Positions 36,021-49,000 of a DNA stretch of 64,000 bases are shown piece by piece. The notes below the pieces were generated by a model that had not been told where the DNA came from, did no database searches, and saw only the letters and a list, made by a program, of their open reading frames with translations. The translations under genes were made by a program, and so were the position numbers. This stretch comes from Leptodontidium sp. MPI-SDFR-AT-0119 (Eukaryota; Ascomycota; Leotiomycetes; Helotiales; Leptodontidiaceae), in contig JAHLEZ010000019.1 in assembly GCA_020726505.1 (NCBI GenBank), forward strand, positions 682,001 through 746,000, read 5' to 3'. The first letter of the stretch is position 1. Each line of letters starts with the position of its first letter.

Positions 36021-37129
36021 TTGGGTGTTAGGGAGAGGAGGCAGGGGGGTGTTGGAGTAAGGTACTATCAAAGTTTATTGTGCGATTATGATTGTGTGTT
36101 GTTCAACTTTGTGGTGACTCTGGTGAGAGCGGCTGTCTATGAGATCTCAGAGGATTTGAATTTCTGTAATACTCCATCTAACACCAATTTAATCCGGATC
36201 AAACATCTCATCGCCGACTTGCTATCTTTGATGTTTCAATTCAACCTCAGTCCTCCGATCAATAGACAGCTCATGAGCCTTGGTTCTCTTTCGACCCGCA
36301 TGTGTTCAAGACAGAAGCCGATCTCAATATTCGTCAACTGCCTAGATCACATCATCACACCCTCAGATCTGAGATAAGCAGTTCAGAGTTAGACAATGAA
36401 ACAACGCATCCTGATATCCATATATTTATGAACCAATTCACTTTTTATATGCATGCATATCTTATTGATTCGATCTAGTTATCATGTAATATGCTTCCCA
36501 GCTCGCCGTTATGTAGCTCGTCGGGTAGTGCTCTGTACCCGGCAGACCCCCCCAAAAGCCCGGGGCGGTACTACAGTACATATATTAATATTGTTACCAT
36601 AGGTACGCTCTTTGGGATATGTAGGTAACTACAATATATATGCGTAACTGCAGATCAATGTAGATCGATCTTCTAGACATGTCTAGTTGCTAGGTGAGTC
36701 CTGGGAAGTCGTTTACTTGATGAAAGCCAGCCGAGAGTGTACACTCACGGTACATGTCTCAAACTCAGTATTGATATATTGGCAGACTTGTAACATCGTA
36801 TTGTATGTCCGCGGGTGGTAGTAGGTATTGAGATCGACATAGATAAGGTCATGTGTGTGACGTGAGACTATCAATCTCCATCACACAGATGGACGATGTG
36901 TTTCATTTCCTTGTGGGACTGAGGAAAATCAGGACTTTGTCACAACCACAATACAGTACATTGAATACATATCCTCCTCATACCTGCAGGTATAAATACC
37001 GGTAGCCCCATATCCTATCCTCCATCTCCTCATCCTTCTACTTCAACCACAAAAAAAATACCAAACCTACCCAAGTCATACTTTACATTTCAATTTCCAA
37101 CCAAACACCTCACCCCCACACCCATCAAA
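36021..37129. other. spacer and promoter of the secreted-peptide gene
   Basis: No gene supported. An open frame at 36021-36377 directly after the dioxygenase stop has no coding features. Confidence 0.5.
36991..36998 (+). promoter_or_regulatory. TATA box of the secreted-peptide gene
   Basis: TATAAATA lies 132 bp upstream of the ATG at 37130 and is followed by a pyrimidine-rich leader, a typical layout for an inducible fungal gene. Confidence 0.5.
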
Positions 37130-37807
37130 ATGCAACTCCCAACCATTCTCCCCATCTTCATCCTAGCCTACCTTCAAACTCAAACTCGAGTACAAGCCGC
37201 CGCTCTCCCCGAACCACTCAATGTTGTGATTAATATCGATGTGCGTCTCTGACTCCTCTCCTTCCGTCAAAAAAAGAGAAGAAGAAAATATCTAATCTCC
37301 ATCGACACAATTCCATGCATTTTTTTCTCCTCCTCCTCCTCTTCCTCATTTTTCTCTTTCTTCTTTCCTTCATCCCTCCCGCAACTCCCCCAATCAAACA
37401 CACTTCGCTAGCAGGTTTCTATAAAATAGATCGGGTCGTATTATACTACATTTTTCTAACCAAACCCCCAAACCACAGGACTCCTCCCACGTCTCACTCT
37501 CTCCCTTAACCCATCTCCGCAACGGCCCGGTCCACGCACAATGCTACTCAGCAGGCTGTAAGTCTCTCTCTCCATCCATCAATCCCCACCCCTATCACCT
37601 TCCTCAACCCCCAAATCCATATCAATCCCCCAAAAAAGACTTTTAACTAACAACCCCCTCTTCCCATTAGCCGACTGCTTCAGCGACGACGTCTGCTGCT
37701 GGAACTGGTGTAAATGGTCCCTGGGAAGCTTTCCGGGTACGTGTCAGGGACAATTCAAGCCCGGGTCTGTTCAGGAGGAGGAGAGGTTGATGAGAGGAGG
37801 GATGTGA
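37130..37807 (+). CDS. small secreted six-cysteine peptide with knottin spacing
   Basis: Three exons (37130-37240, 37479-37557, 37671-37807) give 108 residues. The first 24 or so form a signal peptide (MQLPTILPIFILAYL, cleavage likely near VQAAA). After a propeptide-like stretch, the second half carries exactly six cysteines spaced C-x6-C-x5-CC-x3-C-x10-C (CYSAGSDC ... CCWNWC ... GTC). This fits the inhibitor-cystine-knot pattern, including the adjacent third and fourth Cys. The tail after Cys6 is about 21 residues, Glu/Arg-rich. All splice sites are GT-AG, and the domain is split by intron 2, so no single frame shows it. Secreted peptides of this kind in fungi can be effectors, antimicrobial peptides or inhibitors; the role here is unknown. 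Confidence 0.8.
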
Positions 37808-40573
37808 ATTTTACCTCGCTTGCTCTTTCCGCCCACGGAAATATAGGGTGGATGGAGGATAAGATGAGATGAGATAAGAGGGAGATTGTGTCGTTTTTTT
37901 TCAACGGGATTTTTGGTTTCCGGATCTAAATTTTGAAGTTGAGGAAGGGTTTATGATATGAGTTTAAGGATTGTCGACTTTTTCTGGGAAGATTGGAGGG
38001 GAAAGGATGGGATGGGATGTGATTGAGTCTAGGCCTGGCTATTAGTTTAATTTAATTTGATTTAATCTTAAGATCTGGAGAGAGAAAGAAAGAAAAAAAA
38101 CTTGTCCCTTATACTCCCATAGTCGCTTCGGTATTTTGTTTGCCTTTGGTGGTGAAGTCAAGTAGGTTAAGCTTTTGTATTATGATTGTGATTGCCCAAC
38201 TAAACCGCTTAATTCATAAGCGAGCCCATCCATCCATCCACCCACCCAACCATTCAAGCTCAGCTCCAAGTTATCAACCAATAATCAACACTACCTCGTA
38301 CAATACAAATCTAAAAAGCGGGGTCAGTCGTAAATACAGGCAGGCCTGAAAAAGATATCTCAGCTCTTGGTGCTAGTATCCAGTCTAGCAGCTGACGACA
38401 GCTTCAAGCTGGAATCACTTTCCTTATACCTTTCCAAAGATACGGAGTAACGGCATGTAATAGATTATTTAGCCTTTATTCTCACATATAATTTCTTAGC
38501 GCCAATGAAGCTGAGGAAATAGGATTGTCAGATCGGAAACGTCCGTATCCTCCTTCCATTATCCTCCTCAGCCCAAATCCACGCGATCAGATCGAAGATT
38601 GTATATGTACATACATACTTCTGGAGTGGGAGAGAGAGGCTGCTTACTTTGGGTGGATGAAGTCAAAACAATAAAGGAACGCGATAGGATTTCGCTTTAC
38701 ATGTACCGGCACTCTAAATACATATCTTTTTCGGTGCCGATCTCATGTCATCGAGATCGAGATCGAGATCATCTTGACCCCAGTCCAGACTGTCGCTTCT
38801 CGCCTCATCGGAGGGATTCCCAACATTACGGCACAGCGAAATGGAGGTCTCTCTAACCGCCCTCGAAAACAAGCGCATCCTTTCAGCCCTATGATAGGTA
38901 CCCTACTCCGAGATACCTGCGTATGATTCTCGCCGACCGACATATGGCCATGAAACTTACGAAGTTAAGGTTATTCGTTTGCTCAATGGAAGCTTGGGGA
39001 TAGGATCTAGCTTTGAGACAAGGACGTGGGGCTTCGAGGACAAGGGACCAAGGGCCTGTGCTAACCATGTTGGGTTTGTTGTTCAAGGAGCTTGAGCTGG
39101 TAATGTAATGGATGTGTTTCAGGAGAGTGTGAGTGATATCGTCTCCGTTATTGCTCTTTGCGACTGCTGACTGCTTGCACCACACATGCACCTGTACCAG
39201 CCACATTTGATGCTCATAAGGCTGGACGGTGAGTGGCGCAGTCAGTCATTGAGGAATGAATGTGGAGGAAGAATGGGCTTTGTTGGATTCGAGGCTTGAG
39301 TGACAGATGACATAGGGATGCCTGATCAACCTAAACAGATACAGTAGGTGCTGGTGGGTAGACTTTAAAGGAGATTCCAAAGCACCCAAATAGTGAAAAG
39401 TATGGTGTTCCTGGTTGGAAATAAAATGTATTCGGATGAAAAATAAGCACCTGTCCGCTTGGATCGTACGGGGTAGGAGTGTCAAGTCTTCGTAAACAAA
39501 ACAACCAATCAAGAGGGTCGAGCTTGCGACAACTCTACGCACTGCTCAGCTCCATCACATCACATCCTCGTACAAAGTATGGCGAGGAGGCCACACTAGA
39601 CAGGGAAGGAGGGCATTCTTATTTCATCCTCGCCGCTCGCTGTTCGCTGGATCCGACCCGTCTGAGCGGGCTGGGCTACTGCACGTTGCAGGAGAACGCT
39701 GGATTCCCCATCTGACACTGACATGACCTGCCACGAAACAAACAGCCTTGCCTGTAAACACACCATACATAGTACTGTACTGCGCAAACACAACATATCT
39801 TATCAAAACTACACTTCAACATCGCTCGGATATCTTCACTACTCGCAGGCGGGCGTTGAGAGATCACCCGCTGAACCGAACTGGATTGAATTGAATTGAA
39901 ACTGGAGAGGAGACGAAAGGGGAGCCTTGTCTAGTACAATATTGCCTTGTCTCCACCGGCCTGGCCTGGCATTGTTCGCCGGCTGTCTTCTGTGCTCCGC
40001 CCTACTGAACAGACTGTCGCATATCGTATTGGAAGAAGCTCCCGAAGAGGAACGCGGGCGGGACTACCACCATATCAGACCAGCCAGACCGACCAAGTCC
40101 AAATCAACGAATACTACAATATCCTGCGACGCCCGACGACGAGTCTGCCACGACACGACACCGCACAATACAACACTCCATCCAGCCTCGACTGCGTGAG
40201 CGCGACACCATCACGAGCTGCTAGTAGGACGCAATAATACAGTCGCTAAGGCTCTCTCGAGGGGCGGACACTGGGACGAGCGGATGGGGTCGCACTCGAA
40301 GCTGGCTTTTTGAATTGCCTCGACCCAACCCAACCCAACCTCGAATCGACTCAACCCTCTCTCTCACTGCCCGCGCACCGCGCTCACCAATGCGGCAAGG
40401 CCTCTTCTTATTCCCCGACGCTTGGCCACGAGCCATCGATTGCAGGTCTTGGTCGTAGACTGTCAATCTCAGCCTCCTCGATTCGATCGACTGCCTGCCC
40501 GCGTGGATTCGTCTGACCTGGATAGACGTTCGTCGAGTTGTATTTGCGCCCACCGAGTCTTTCAGCCGCAACA
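37808..40573. other. long spacer upstream of the Rho1 GEF gene
   Basis: No supported gene in 2.8 kb. The first 500 bp are probably the 3' flank of the secreted-peptide gene. From about 39900 the sequence is richer in CGA and CAA triplets and probably forms the 5' leader of the GEF gene. The short frames on both strands have no domain. Confidence 0.45.
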
Positions 40574-43500
40574 ATGTCTTTTCGAGCCAACGGCCAGCGA
40601 CGATACGGCCATGTGCCTCCTGCGCAGTATGGTACGGCAGGAGCGCAGGACCCAAACCCTCCTTCTGGTCTACACAGGCAATCGAGTTTCGATAATGGGG
40701 ATGATGCCGCCTTTCTCGATCACAACGGAAACAGATATCAGGGAGGAGCACCATCGGCGCATGTAAGGACACAGGAGGAGCTTTTCATGACCAGCCCGAG
40801 CACACATAGTCCGCACTCGCCAGGAAGAAGCTCATTTGGGAATACCACTCCAGCATTGGCGGGATATCAACATCAGTACCAACCCTTCCCTCAAGCTCAG
40901 TCTCCGCCGCAGGTCTCCTACAACCCTCAGCACTTTGCTAGGACACAATCACACTCCCAACCCTCCACCCAATATCGACCACAGCCTGCCTATGCTGCAG
41001 CCCCGACGCCGACGACTGCTCACCAGCCCTACAATCCAGCTCTATACCAGGCTCCTCAAGCTTCTTCACAACCAATGCGCCAAGCTACCGTTTCTGGCTA
41101 CAATAACTATGCGCCTTCATACAATTCTGCTGCGATGCCACAACCTCCACAGACTCCTACATACTGGCCATCACCCCAAAATCAGCAGCAATTCGCCCCT
41201 CCAGTGCCCAGCCGGCCTGATCGACAACCTTCGTACGAACAGCCTTTGGCTAGCCCTACATATACACCATCTAATTCTGCTCCTCTCCCACCTAGGCAAC
41301 CGCTCTATAACCCTCCTCCTTCTGCTCCGTATCCGACGAATGGCGGGGACTACACTCCGAGTGATTACAGACCTTCCTCTTCGAATCAGGCTACGGCCCA
41401 ATTTCCTGATTATGGAAACTATGCTCGAGTGCAAACATCTTCCTCTCAAGGATCCTACGATGATCAATCGTTTGCGAATCGTACGAAACGATCTTTGAGT
41501 CACTCAACTGGAGCACAACCGCCAGCTCTGTCGCAGAGTGGACAGCCTGCCGCAGGCTTGGGGCTTCAGAGACACCCGACTTTGAGACCCCTTCCCAGTG
41601 CGCCAGTCGAGGACGACACGGGTGACGATGATGATTGGGGAATACATGCCACTCCTGACAATGGAATTTCGCAAGAGCAGCTTTTCGCAGATATTGGGGA
41701 TGCCTTGGGAACATCAGGATCGAGACACGGAAGGCCACAAGGATTGGATGCGAGGAATGGGGATCTTCTGGACAGTGAGCTGCAAGATCTGCATCGATAT
41801 GATTCTAGAGCTACTACGGTTGCGACTTCCGGCATCGATAGACAGGCATCTACGGCGTCAACCCTGAACAAGGAGTACGAACAGAATTATGATGATTTTG
41901 GAGAGGATGATTACGAAAGTGACCTTGAAGGCGCTGCTGGTGTTCAGGCCATGCAACTCGCAGATGAGATGGACCGAAGAGCAGGCGGTACTGGAGCTTT
42001 GAGTTTTGGTCTTTACGACCCACAGCCTCCCCAACAGCAGTTGTCTCAGGACGAAAGCAGCGATAGCGATTACAAGCATATGGATTTGGGTCTGGTTGGA
42101 GGTGGTTATGATGCACATATGTCCTACGGTGACGACCTGAACACTGGACACAGCAGCGAGATGGATGATCAAAGCCGGCCTCTACCATCAGACCAGGACC
42201 TTGGAAGATCTAACAGTTATACCAATGCGAGAGTGCCAGCTGCGGGACTTGGTGGCATGACTGATTACTCCATTCCCGGTGTTGGAGATATCCACCCATT
42301 CCCGGCGTTTGAAGCTGCAAGAGTCGATACTTCTGGCACTGGAGGACTGCAACGACCTACATCACAATCTCATAGATTGAGTTTTGATGAAGGCGACGAG
42401 CAGGTCTCTCTCCACTCACGGCTCAGTGGGAGATCAGGGAGCGAAAGCCCATCCCGTGATGATATGCCAGAGTTATTCTATCACCCTGGGATGAGCGCTT
42501 CCCCATACAACCGACCTCTCCCAGCAGTTCCACCGATGTCCGAAAACCGTACCCCTCAACTGTTACCAGCTGGATCATACCGACAGGCTCACCAGTATTC
42601 TCATTCGTACTCATCGAGTACGGAGAATGCTAGAAGCTTTTATACCCCTGCTGGTCCAGATGCTTATCCTCCTGCGAACATGCTTACTCCAGGTGGTCAG
42701 TATGTGCCAAGATCCACTTCTCTGTCTAGCCACAGCAGCACGCCTCAAACAGTACCTCCCGTAAGATCCAAGACCGATGCAGAGGAGAGACAAGCGAGAC
42801 AAAAGGCGGCAAGACTTGCAGCACGACAACCAAGCGGTCTGGATGGATACGACGTTGGAGCTACACCTCAATCTTCGATGACACTGGACCTTCCTGCACT
42901 GCCCGCTGGTGGACGACGGAAGAAGTTCTCACCCTCACGACTAGCGACGGCAGACTACGCTAGATGTCAAGAACCTTGGGCTCTGAGCGGTATTGCTGCG
43001 TGGATCCGAGAATTGGCTGGTGGTGACACCGGAGAAGGAGAGTCGGATTTGAGACGGAAGACTATTGAGGATGGCCTTGTGGCTCTGTTCACGCATAAAG
43101 TACCGACCATGAATACGGCTGATGCGGAGACTCTAAGTCAACGGGTCGTCAAGTCTATGTTTGACGCTGGAATTCTCCTTCCGGAAGAAGAATGGGTCAA
43201 ATTCGGTCAAGGAACGATGTCTGGTGTATTATGGCAACTTACTGGTTCTGGATGCTATTCTCCCAAGGTTCATGAGCAAGAGATCCATGGCCGCTGCTAC
43301 TCGCATCACTGCACTCGTACCCTGAAGAAGATCAATCTTCAATCGCATATCCTGGAGCCATCGAGGAAATCTGAAGACTGGGTCACTTTCTTCAAGCTGA
43401 CCAAGGAGATGATTGAAGGGTCATCAAAGAAAGAAATCGAACGCCAGAACAATTTGCACGAGATTGTCATGTCGGAAGACACGTATATGGATCAGATCAA

Positions 43501-46016
43501 CGTTCTCCGGGTCCTGTACAGAGATGACCTTGCATCGTGGCAACCGCCAATCATTACAAAGAATAAAGTCTCGAAGTTCATTTCCTCAGTCTTTGGCAAG
43601 ATTGAAGCGATCAAGGAAGTCAATGAGAACTATCTCTTGGCGCAATTGAAGTACCGACAGAAGGAACAGGGTCCTTGGATTATTGGCTTCAGCGACATTT
43701 TCAGAGAATGGATCCGAAAGGCCAGAGCCGCGTACGTGGAATATGCTGCTGGATTCCCATATGCAACATATTTAGTACGGAGAGAAGCAGATAAAAATTT
43801 GCTTTTCCGACAGTTCCTGGACCAGGCCCGAGATAACAAGCTTTCTGGACGTCTTGATTGGAATACCTATCTGAAGGCACCGATCACTCGCTTACAGCGA
43901 TATACTCTTCTCCTTGGCACAGTTCTGAAGAACATGACTCAAGATACTGAGGAGAAGGCTACTCTTGCGACCGCTATCGAGGAAATCAAAGCAGTGACAC
44001 TTGAGTGCGACGCCAAGGTTGACGAGCAGTCAAAGAAGGTCGAGATGATTGAACTTCAATCGAAGCTCTACCTCAGACCTGGCATGGAGCGTGTTGAGCT
44101 CAATCTGGATCACCTTGGTCGTGAACTCATCTTCCAGGGCGACCTTCAACGTGCTGGTGCCAATCGTTTCGCATGGTTGGAAACTCACGCTATTCTGTTC
44201 GATCATTACTTTGTCTTGGCGAAAACCGTTGCGAAGGCTGATAGTGCTGCTGGGCGGAAGAAGGAGGTGTACGATGTTTCGAAGCTGGTAGGTTATATAG
44301 TTTTCATACAATAAGCCTTGCTAACGTGATCTAGCCAATTCCCATGCAACTGCTTGTCCTTGAGAGCACGAATGACGATCCAGTCGTCAAGTCTTCAGTC
44401 AAGGGTATCGGAGCTGTCACAACTGTCACAAAGACTGCTGGCTCTGATTCAAGGCTGAATCTGAACCGAGCCGGTACCAGCAGCATGGAAAGAGCCAACG
44501 TACTGGAGCACACCAACTCGAATCAGTCCATCACTACAGTAAACTCCGTCACAAGGCTTGCACCAAGTAACACCAACGATAGTGAAAGCAGATCGATGTA
44601 CCCATTCAGAGTCAAGCATCTTGGGAAGACCGAAGTATACACCCTCTACGCACCCACTGCTCAAAATCGACAAGATTGGTGTGACAAGATTCTCGAAGCC
44701 AAGACCCGATATGCAGCATCTCTGTTCGAACAGAACGCAGAACCATTCAGAATGCGTGTCATGGCAGATAGTGCATTTGCATATGACATTTCCTCAGCAG
44801 TCTCTCAAAGAAGTGTTGTTTCTGTCAAAGGCACGCCTCTAGAGAGAGCCATAAGGGAAATGGAGAGAGCATATAGCACACCTCGACCAGGACCTGTTTG
44901 CAGAGCCCAAGTCAATTGTGCAACTGCTTTCAACTGCTTCGGAAAGTCAATGGTGGCTATTGGTACAGATTATGGTGTTTATACCTCCGAAGCATCGAAT
45001 CCTCGAGGCTGGACAAGAGTAAGTCATGTCGTTGTTCATTTGATTTCAATGCTAATGAAGGGCAGTCCATCCAAATGAACCGAGTCACGCAGATCGCTGT
45101 GCTGGAAGAATTTTCACTCTGTCTGATCATCGCCGATAAGGCATTGATAGCATACCATCTCGATGTCATTGTACCAATCTCTAATTTCCCTGCACCACAC
45201 CACGATACAGCTCGTCGCGCGCCCCAGAAGCTATCCGGTACCAGGGATGTATCTTTCTTCGCCACGGCACGAATGAAGGACCGCACACTCGTCTTTTACA
45301 AGAAGCGTGAAGGTCTCCACTCGACATTCAAAGTCCTCGAACCTGTATTCCAGAAATCTTCCGAAAAGAAAAGCCGTCTATTCGGCAAGAAGTTCGGTGG
45401 CAATACCGAATTTTTCCGCGAGTTTGACGAGTTCTACATCCCAACCGAATGCTTCACAATCAATCTCTTCCACACCTATATCGCCATCTCCACTCTCAAA
45501 GGGTTCGAACTCATGACCCTCGACAAGAAAGTTCCCATGAGTATCCCAGATACCAAGAATCCCGCTATAGGCAACATCGCCAACCGACTCAACGGCCAGA
45601 AACCACTAGGCATGTTCCGGCTCTCCGACGCGGAGTTCCTACTATGCTATGAGGAGTGCGGCGTCTATGTTGATAAGCACGGCGAGGTTTCCCGCTCTGT
45701 CATCATGGAGTTCGTGGGGAAAGCACAGAAAGCCGCTATGTACGGCGCCTACCTCGTGCTCTTCGACAGCGATTTCGTCGAGGTACGGAATGCGGAGAAT
45801 GGGAGATTGAGACAGGTTATTGCCGGGAGAGATGTCAGGTGTCTTGATTATGGCATTAATCCTCTCGGTGCGGGGGCTGCTACTAGTCATATGAGTCCGC
45901 AGGGTTTCCCTGGTGGTGCGGAACGCAGGACGTTAAAGCTCGCGATGGCGCATCCGGAGATTATGGGCCATCAGATTGTGATGGAGATGGTTCTTAATGA
46001 GGGACATTCTGAGTGA
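40574..46016 (+). CDS. Rho1 guanine nucleotide exchange factor, Rom2 type
   Basis: Three exons (40574-44287, 44335-45018, 45066-46016), with two 47-nt introns, give about 1,782 residues. The order is: a long disordered Pro/Gln/Ser/Tyr-rich N-terminus (1-790), a DEP-like domain (about 796-900), a DH/RhoGEF domain (about 960-1120, with RLQRYTLLLGTVLKN), a PH domain (about 1165-1362, ending QNRQDWCDKILEAK) and a C-terminal CNH domain (about 1427-1750). This is the layout of yeast Rom1/Rom2, which load GTP onto Rho1 at the plasma membrane in the cell-wall integrity pathway, driving glucan synthase and protein kinase C. The N-terminus is longer than in yeast Rom2 but normal in kind. The second intron is removed between TRG-W-T-R and SIQMNRVTQ. 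Confidence 0.92.
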
Positions 46017-49000
46017 GAGGTCGTGGGAATCTATGGATGCACAAAATTTTGCGGGAATGGATCGATTGAAGGCCATTCCCGTTTGGATATGGTTGAGAGG
46101 ATGATATCTCGCCATGGATGGAGGAAGGCAAGAACGAGGAGGAAGAAGAAGTGAAGACTACCCGAACGAAAGCACGATGAATGCATGATGAATGCACGAT
46201 TGTCACGATCTAGTTATGATCTAGTGGCGTCACGGTTATATCAAGGCCGGAATGGAAAGAAAGAAGGCCCGGAAGGCAAGGGAAAGCTAGGGACAGATTC
46301 GAAGGAAGGGATTCTGAAGCAAACAAACATGGATGCATGCCTAAAGTGGGATAGGATGGAATGGGAGGCAGCGATTGATATCGTTTTGTTATGAGTATAT
46401 AGCCCCCTCTTCGTCTTCTTTTTTTCTTTTTTGGGCTGCGAGCTTGCTATACTGTTAGGATAGGATGGGAGGGCTGGCAGTGGAGTGGAATAGGAAGGTG
46501 GCTTTATATATGGGCTCGAATTGGGAAGGGAAGGCGGAAGGCGGAGCGTGGGAAAGGGTTGGATAGTACGAGGGTTGAGGTCGGTGGGTCGGTTGTAATG
46601 AAAGAAAGAAAGACAGAGAGAAAGCGAACAAGAGAAAGAAAGAACGAACGAACGAACGAACGAACGACGCGATTTGAAGACGTGCATTTCTGATTTTGGT
46701 TTCTCTTTTTTTCTCTTTTCCTTTTGAGTGAGCGAGTGAGTGAGGATATGCGAGGAAATCTAAGGATTGGGATGGGATCAATCGGATCGGATCGGATAGG
46801 GTGGGATTCAAATTCAAACCGTATGGCGTTCAGGCTGGCTGGGTGGGGAGTGGTGTGGTGCAATTTCTATTTCTCATTCGTGAGGAGGCGAAGTGGTAGA
46901 GGGTGGTGGGTGGTGGGTGTATGTATGATGTACCTTATGCTTTGTTTTTAGTTGAGATAAGGGGGAAGAGGGAGAGTGGGAGAGGGTGTTAATTAATAAT
47001 TGAATAAGATGAAGAGGTGACAAAAATGGATTTGAAAGTGAGGATTGAATTGTGGAGGGCTTGTGAAATGTGTGAATTGAGTGAGAGTTTTGGTTTGAGA
47101 AAGGGGGGGTGCTTTGGAAATATGGAGGAGTATTGTGAGATGGAATGGAGTGGAATGTAATGGGATTTGGCTTGGTTTTGGCTTGTTTAGATTGGTTGTG
47201 TAGCGATGGAGGTGTTGTTTCGGGAGTGGACTTGAAGAGATGGGGGAGGTGTTTGTTTACTTTGGGAGGGGAGAGAAGGGGAGGGGAGATAATGGATAAA
47301 TAATATAATGCCAATGGATATTCCTCTTCCACAATTGCAAGCATAACCAAACAAGGTGTATTATATTCATATTTATTTTAAAATAGTAATAAATTGAAAC
47401 TCGACACTCAAAACTTTGAAATCTGGTGAAATGTTACTCACTGTACTGTACTTACCGACTTGTGACTTGGTTTGAAACTGCTCAACGGTTGAGGTATTTG
47501 GTCTATGTTATCTAGCAGATTCGCAACTTTGCTTGATTTATTGAAGTTACGAGAATTACGAGAACGGAATGGAGGGTATTGTTGTTCTTATAATCTGTGC
47601 TTTCATCTCATCTCATTTCAATACCGTAATTTATTTTTAGAGAGTCAATATAGATTTCAGATTTGTGGTGATGGGATGGGATGGTGGATTGAGTTGTGTT
47701 TCGCTGGAGGACTGAGAGGGCCTTGGAAGCTTGGAAGTTGAGGTTGAAGTCTGAGTTTGAAGGGGTTTGGCGAGATTCGGAGGGGGTTTAGGGGAGATAG
47801 GTAGCTTATCCGCCAAGCTGCCAGAAGCACATCTGGCACACTTTTTTTAGGGGTTGCCATCACTACAGGGCCCGTGCGTTGCGGGGCTGGGTAAACAAAA
47901 ACATCAACAACTCTACTTTCCCAAGACCTACCTCGGCCAAAGAAGAGAGTAACTCTTGGTGAGGTCGCACCAAATGACCAATTAAGGAAGAGAGTTGCCT
48001 CTCACTACGGATGTAAACGATATGCAATCCATCTTTGTAAAATAAAAAAAACAATTGCTTTGCGTTGTATCATAGTAATTAGGTGTAGAATACACTGAGT
48101 TTTGATGATTACCTGTAATTTTGGTGTTCTTCGCTAAATTTAGGGTCTCGCTACAGGGGCTTACAGGGGACCATTTTTCTGGCAGTTGGGGGGATAGGCC
48201 GAAGAATGGCTTGGTTCGGATTCGATTGTTTTGATGGTTTTGTCGCTTTGTCTTTGAGTCGTAGATTTTAGGGCTGAGGCATTTCTGGTAACTGGCGCAG
48301 AGTCACGTAAAAGTCACCGGGTAGAATAAGGACTATGGATTTTATCGTCAAATGAAGAATAGGACCGGATCAATGAATACCTGGGACTTTCTAATGAGTG
48401 TTCTGATTTAAATATACGACTGAGTTGTAGAGCTTGCCAGTCTAGGCTACGTTATATAGTCAAGCATCGTGTAGTCAAGTACTTGTTATGGTAGGCTAAA
48501 AATCCTTCTATTTGAACTCCTGCCTTTAATTTACCTTGGATAGATTTCATGCATGGAAAGTCTAGATCTTATGCCACAGCGGGGGTTGGTACTCCTATTT
48601 CAGATGCCGAAACTTGATGAGGTGTCTGCGTTCTACCTGGAACTATCTGTACGAGGAATGTATTTGGATACTGGTATATTTAATCTGTGGAGGAATTCAA
48701 TTGAGAAACTGAATCCAAATCAACAACACTATCGACGACAGATTTAGACAACGACTACCTTCTGAGAAACAGGCACTGAATGCACACAAAGATTGAGAAG
48801 TCCGTTTCTTGATGTTGTTTTCCAGAGTTCTGGGACGAGGCTCGCTGTTCCTCATCATAAATTCAAAATTCTTCAAATTCAGTCCAATATATACATTACC
48901 AGCGAGAATAATTTGTGTTATATACCCCAAGATAACTGACAAAGTGATCTTATGCTGTGATTAGCGAGTAATTTTAAAGTGATACTGCTGTGTTTTGGAC

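Noticed and set aside
40836..41498. 220-codon frame inside the Rho GEF gene
   Set aside because: Shifted reading of the Pro/Gln-rich N-terminal coding region; low-complexity Leu/Arg/His product, no domain.
46455..47350. Several overlapping minus-strand frames rich in Ser, Phe and Pro
   Set aside because: They arise from purine-rich low-complexity DNA; many overlapping frames and no motif.
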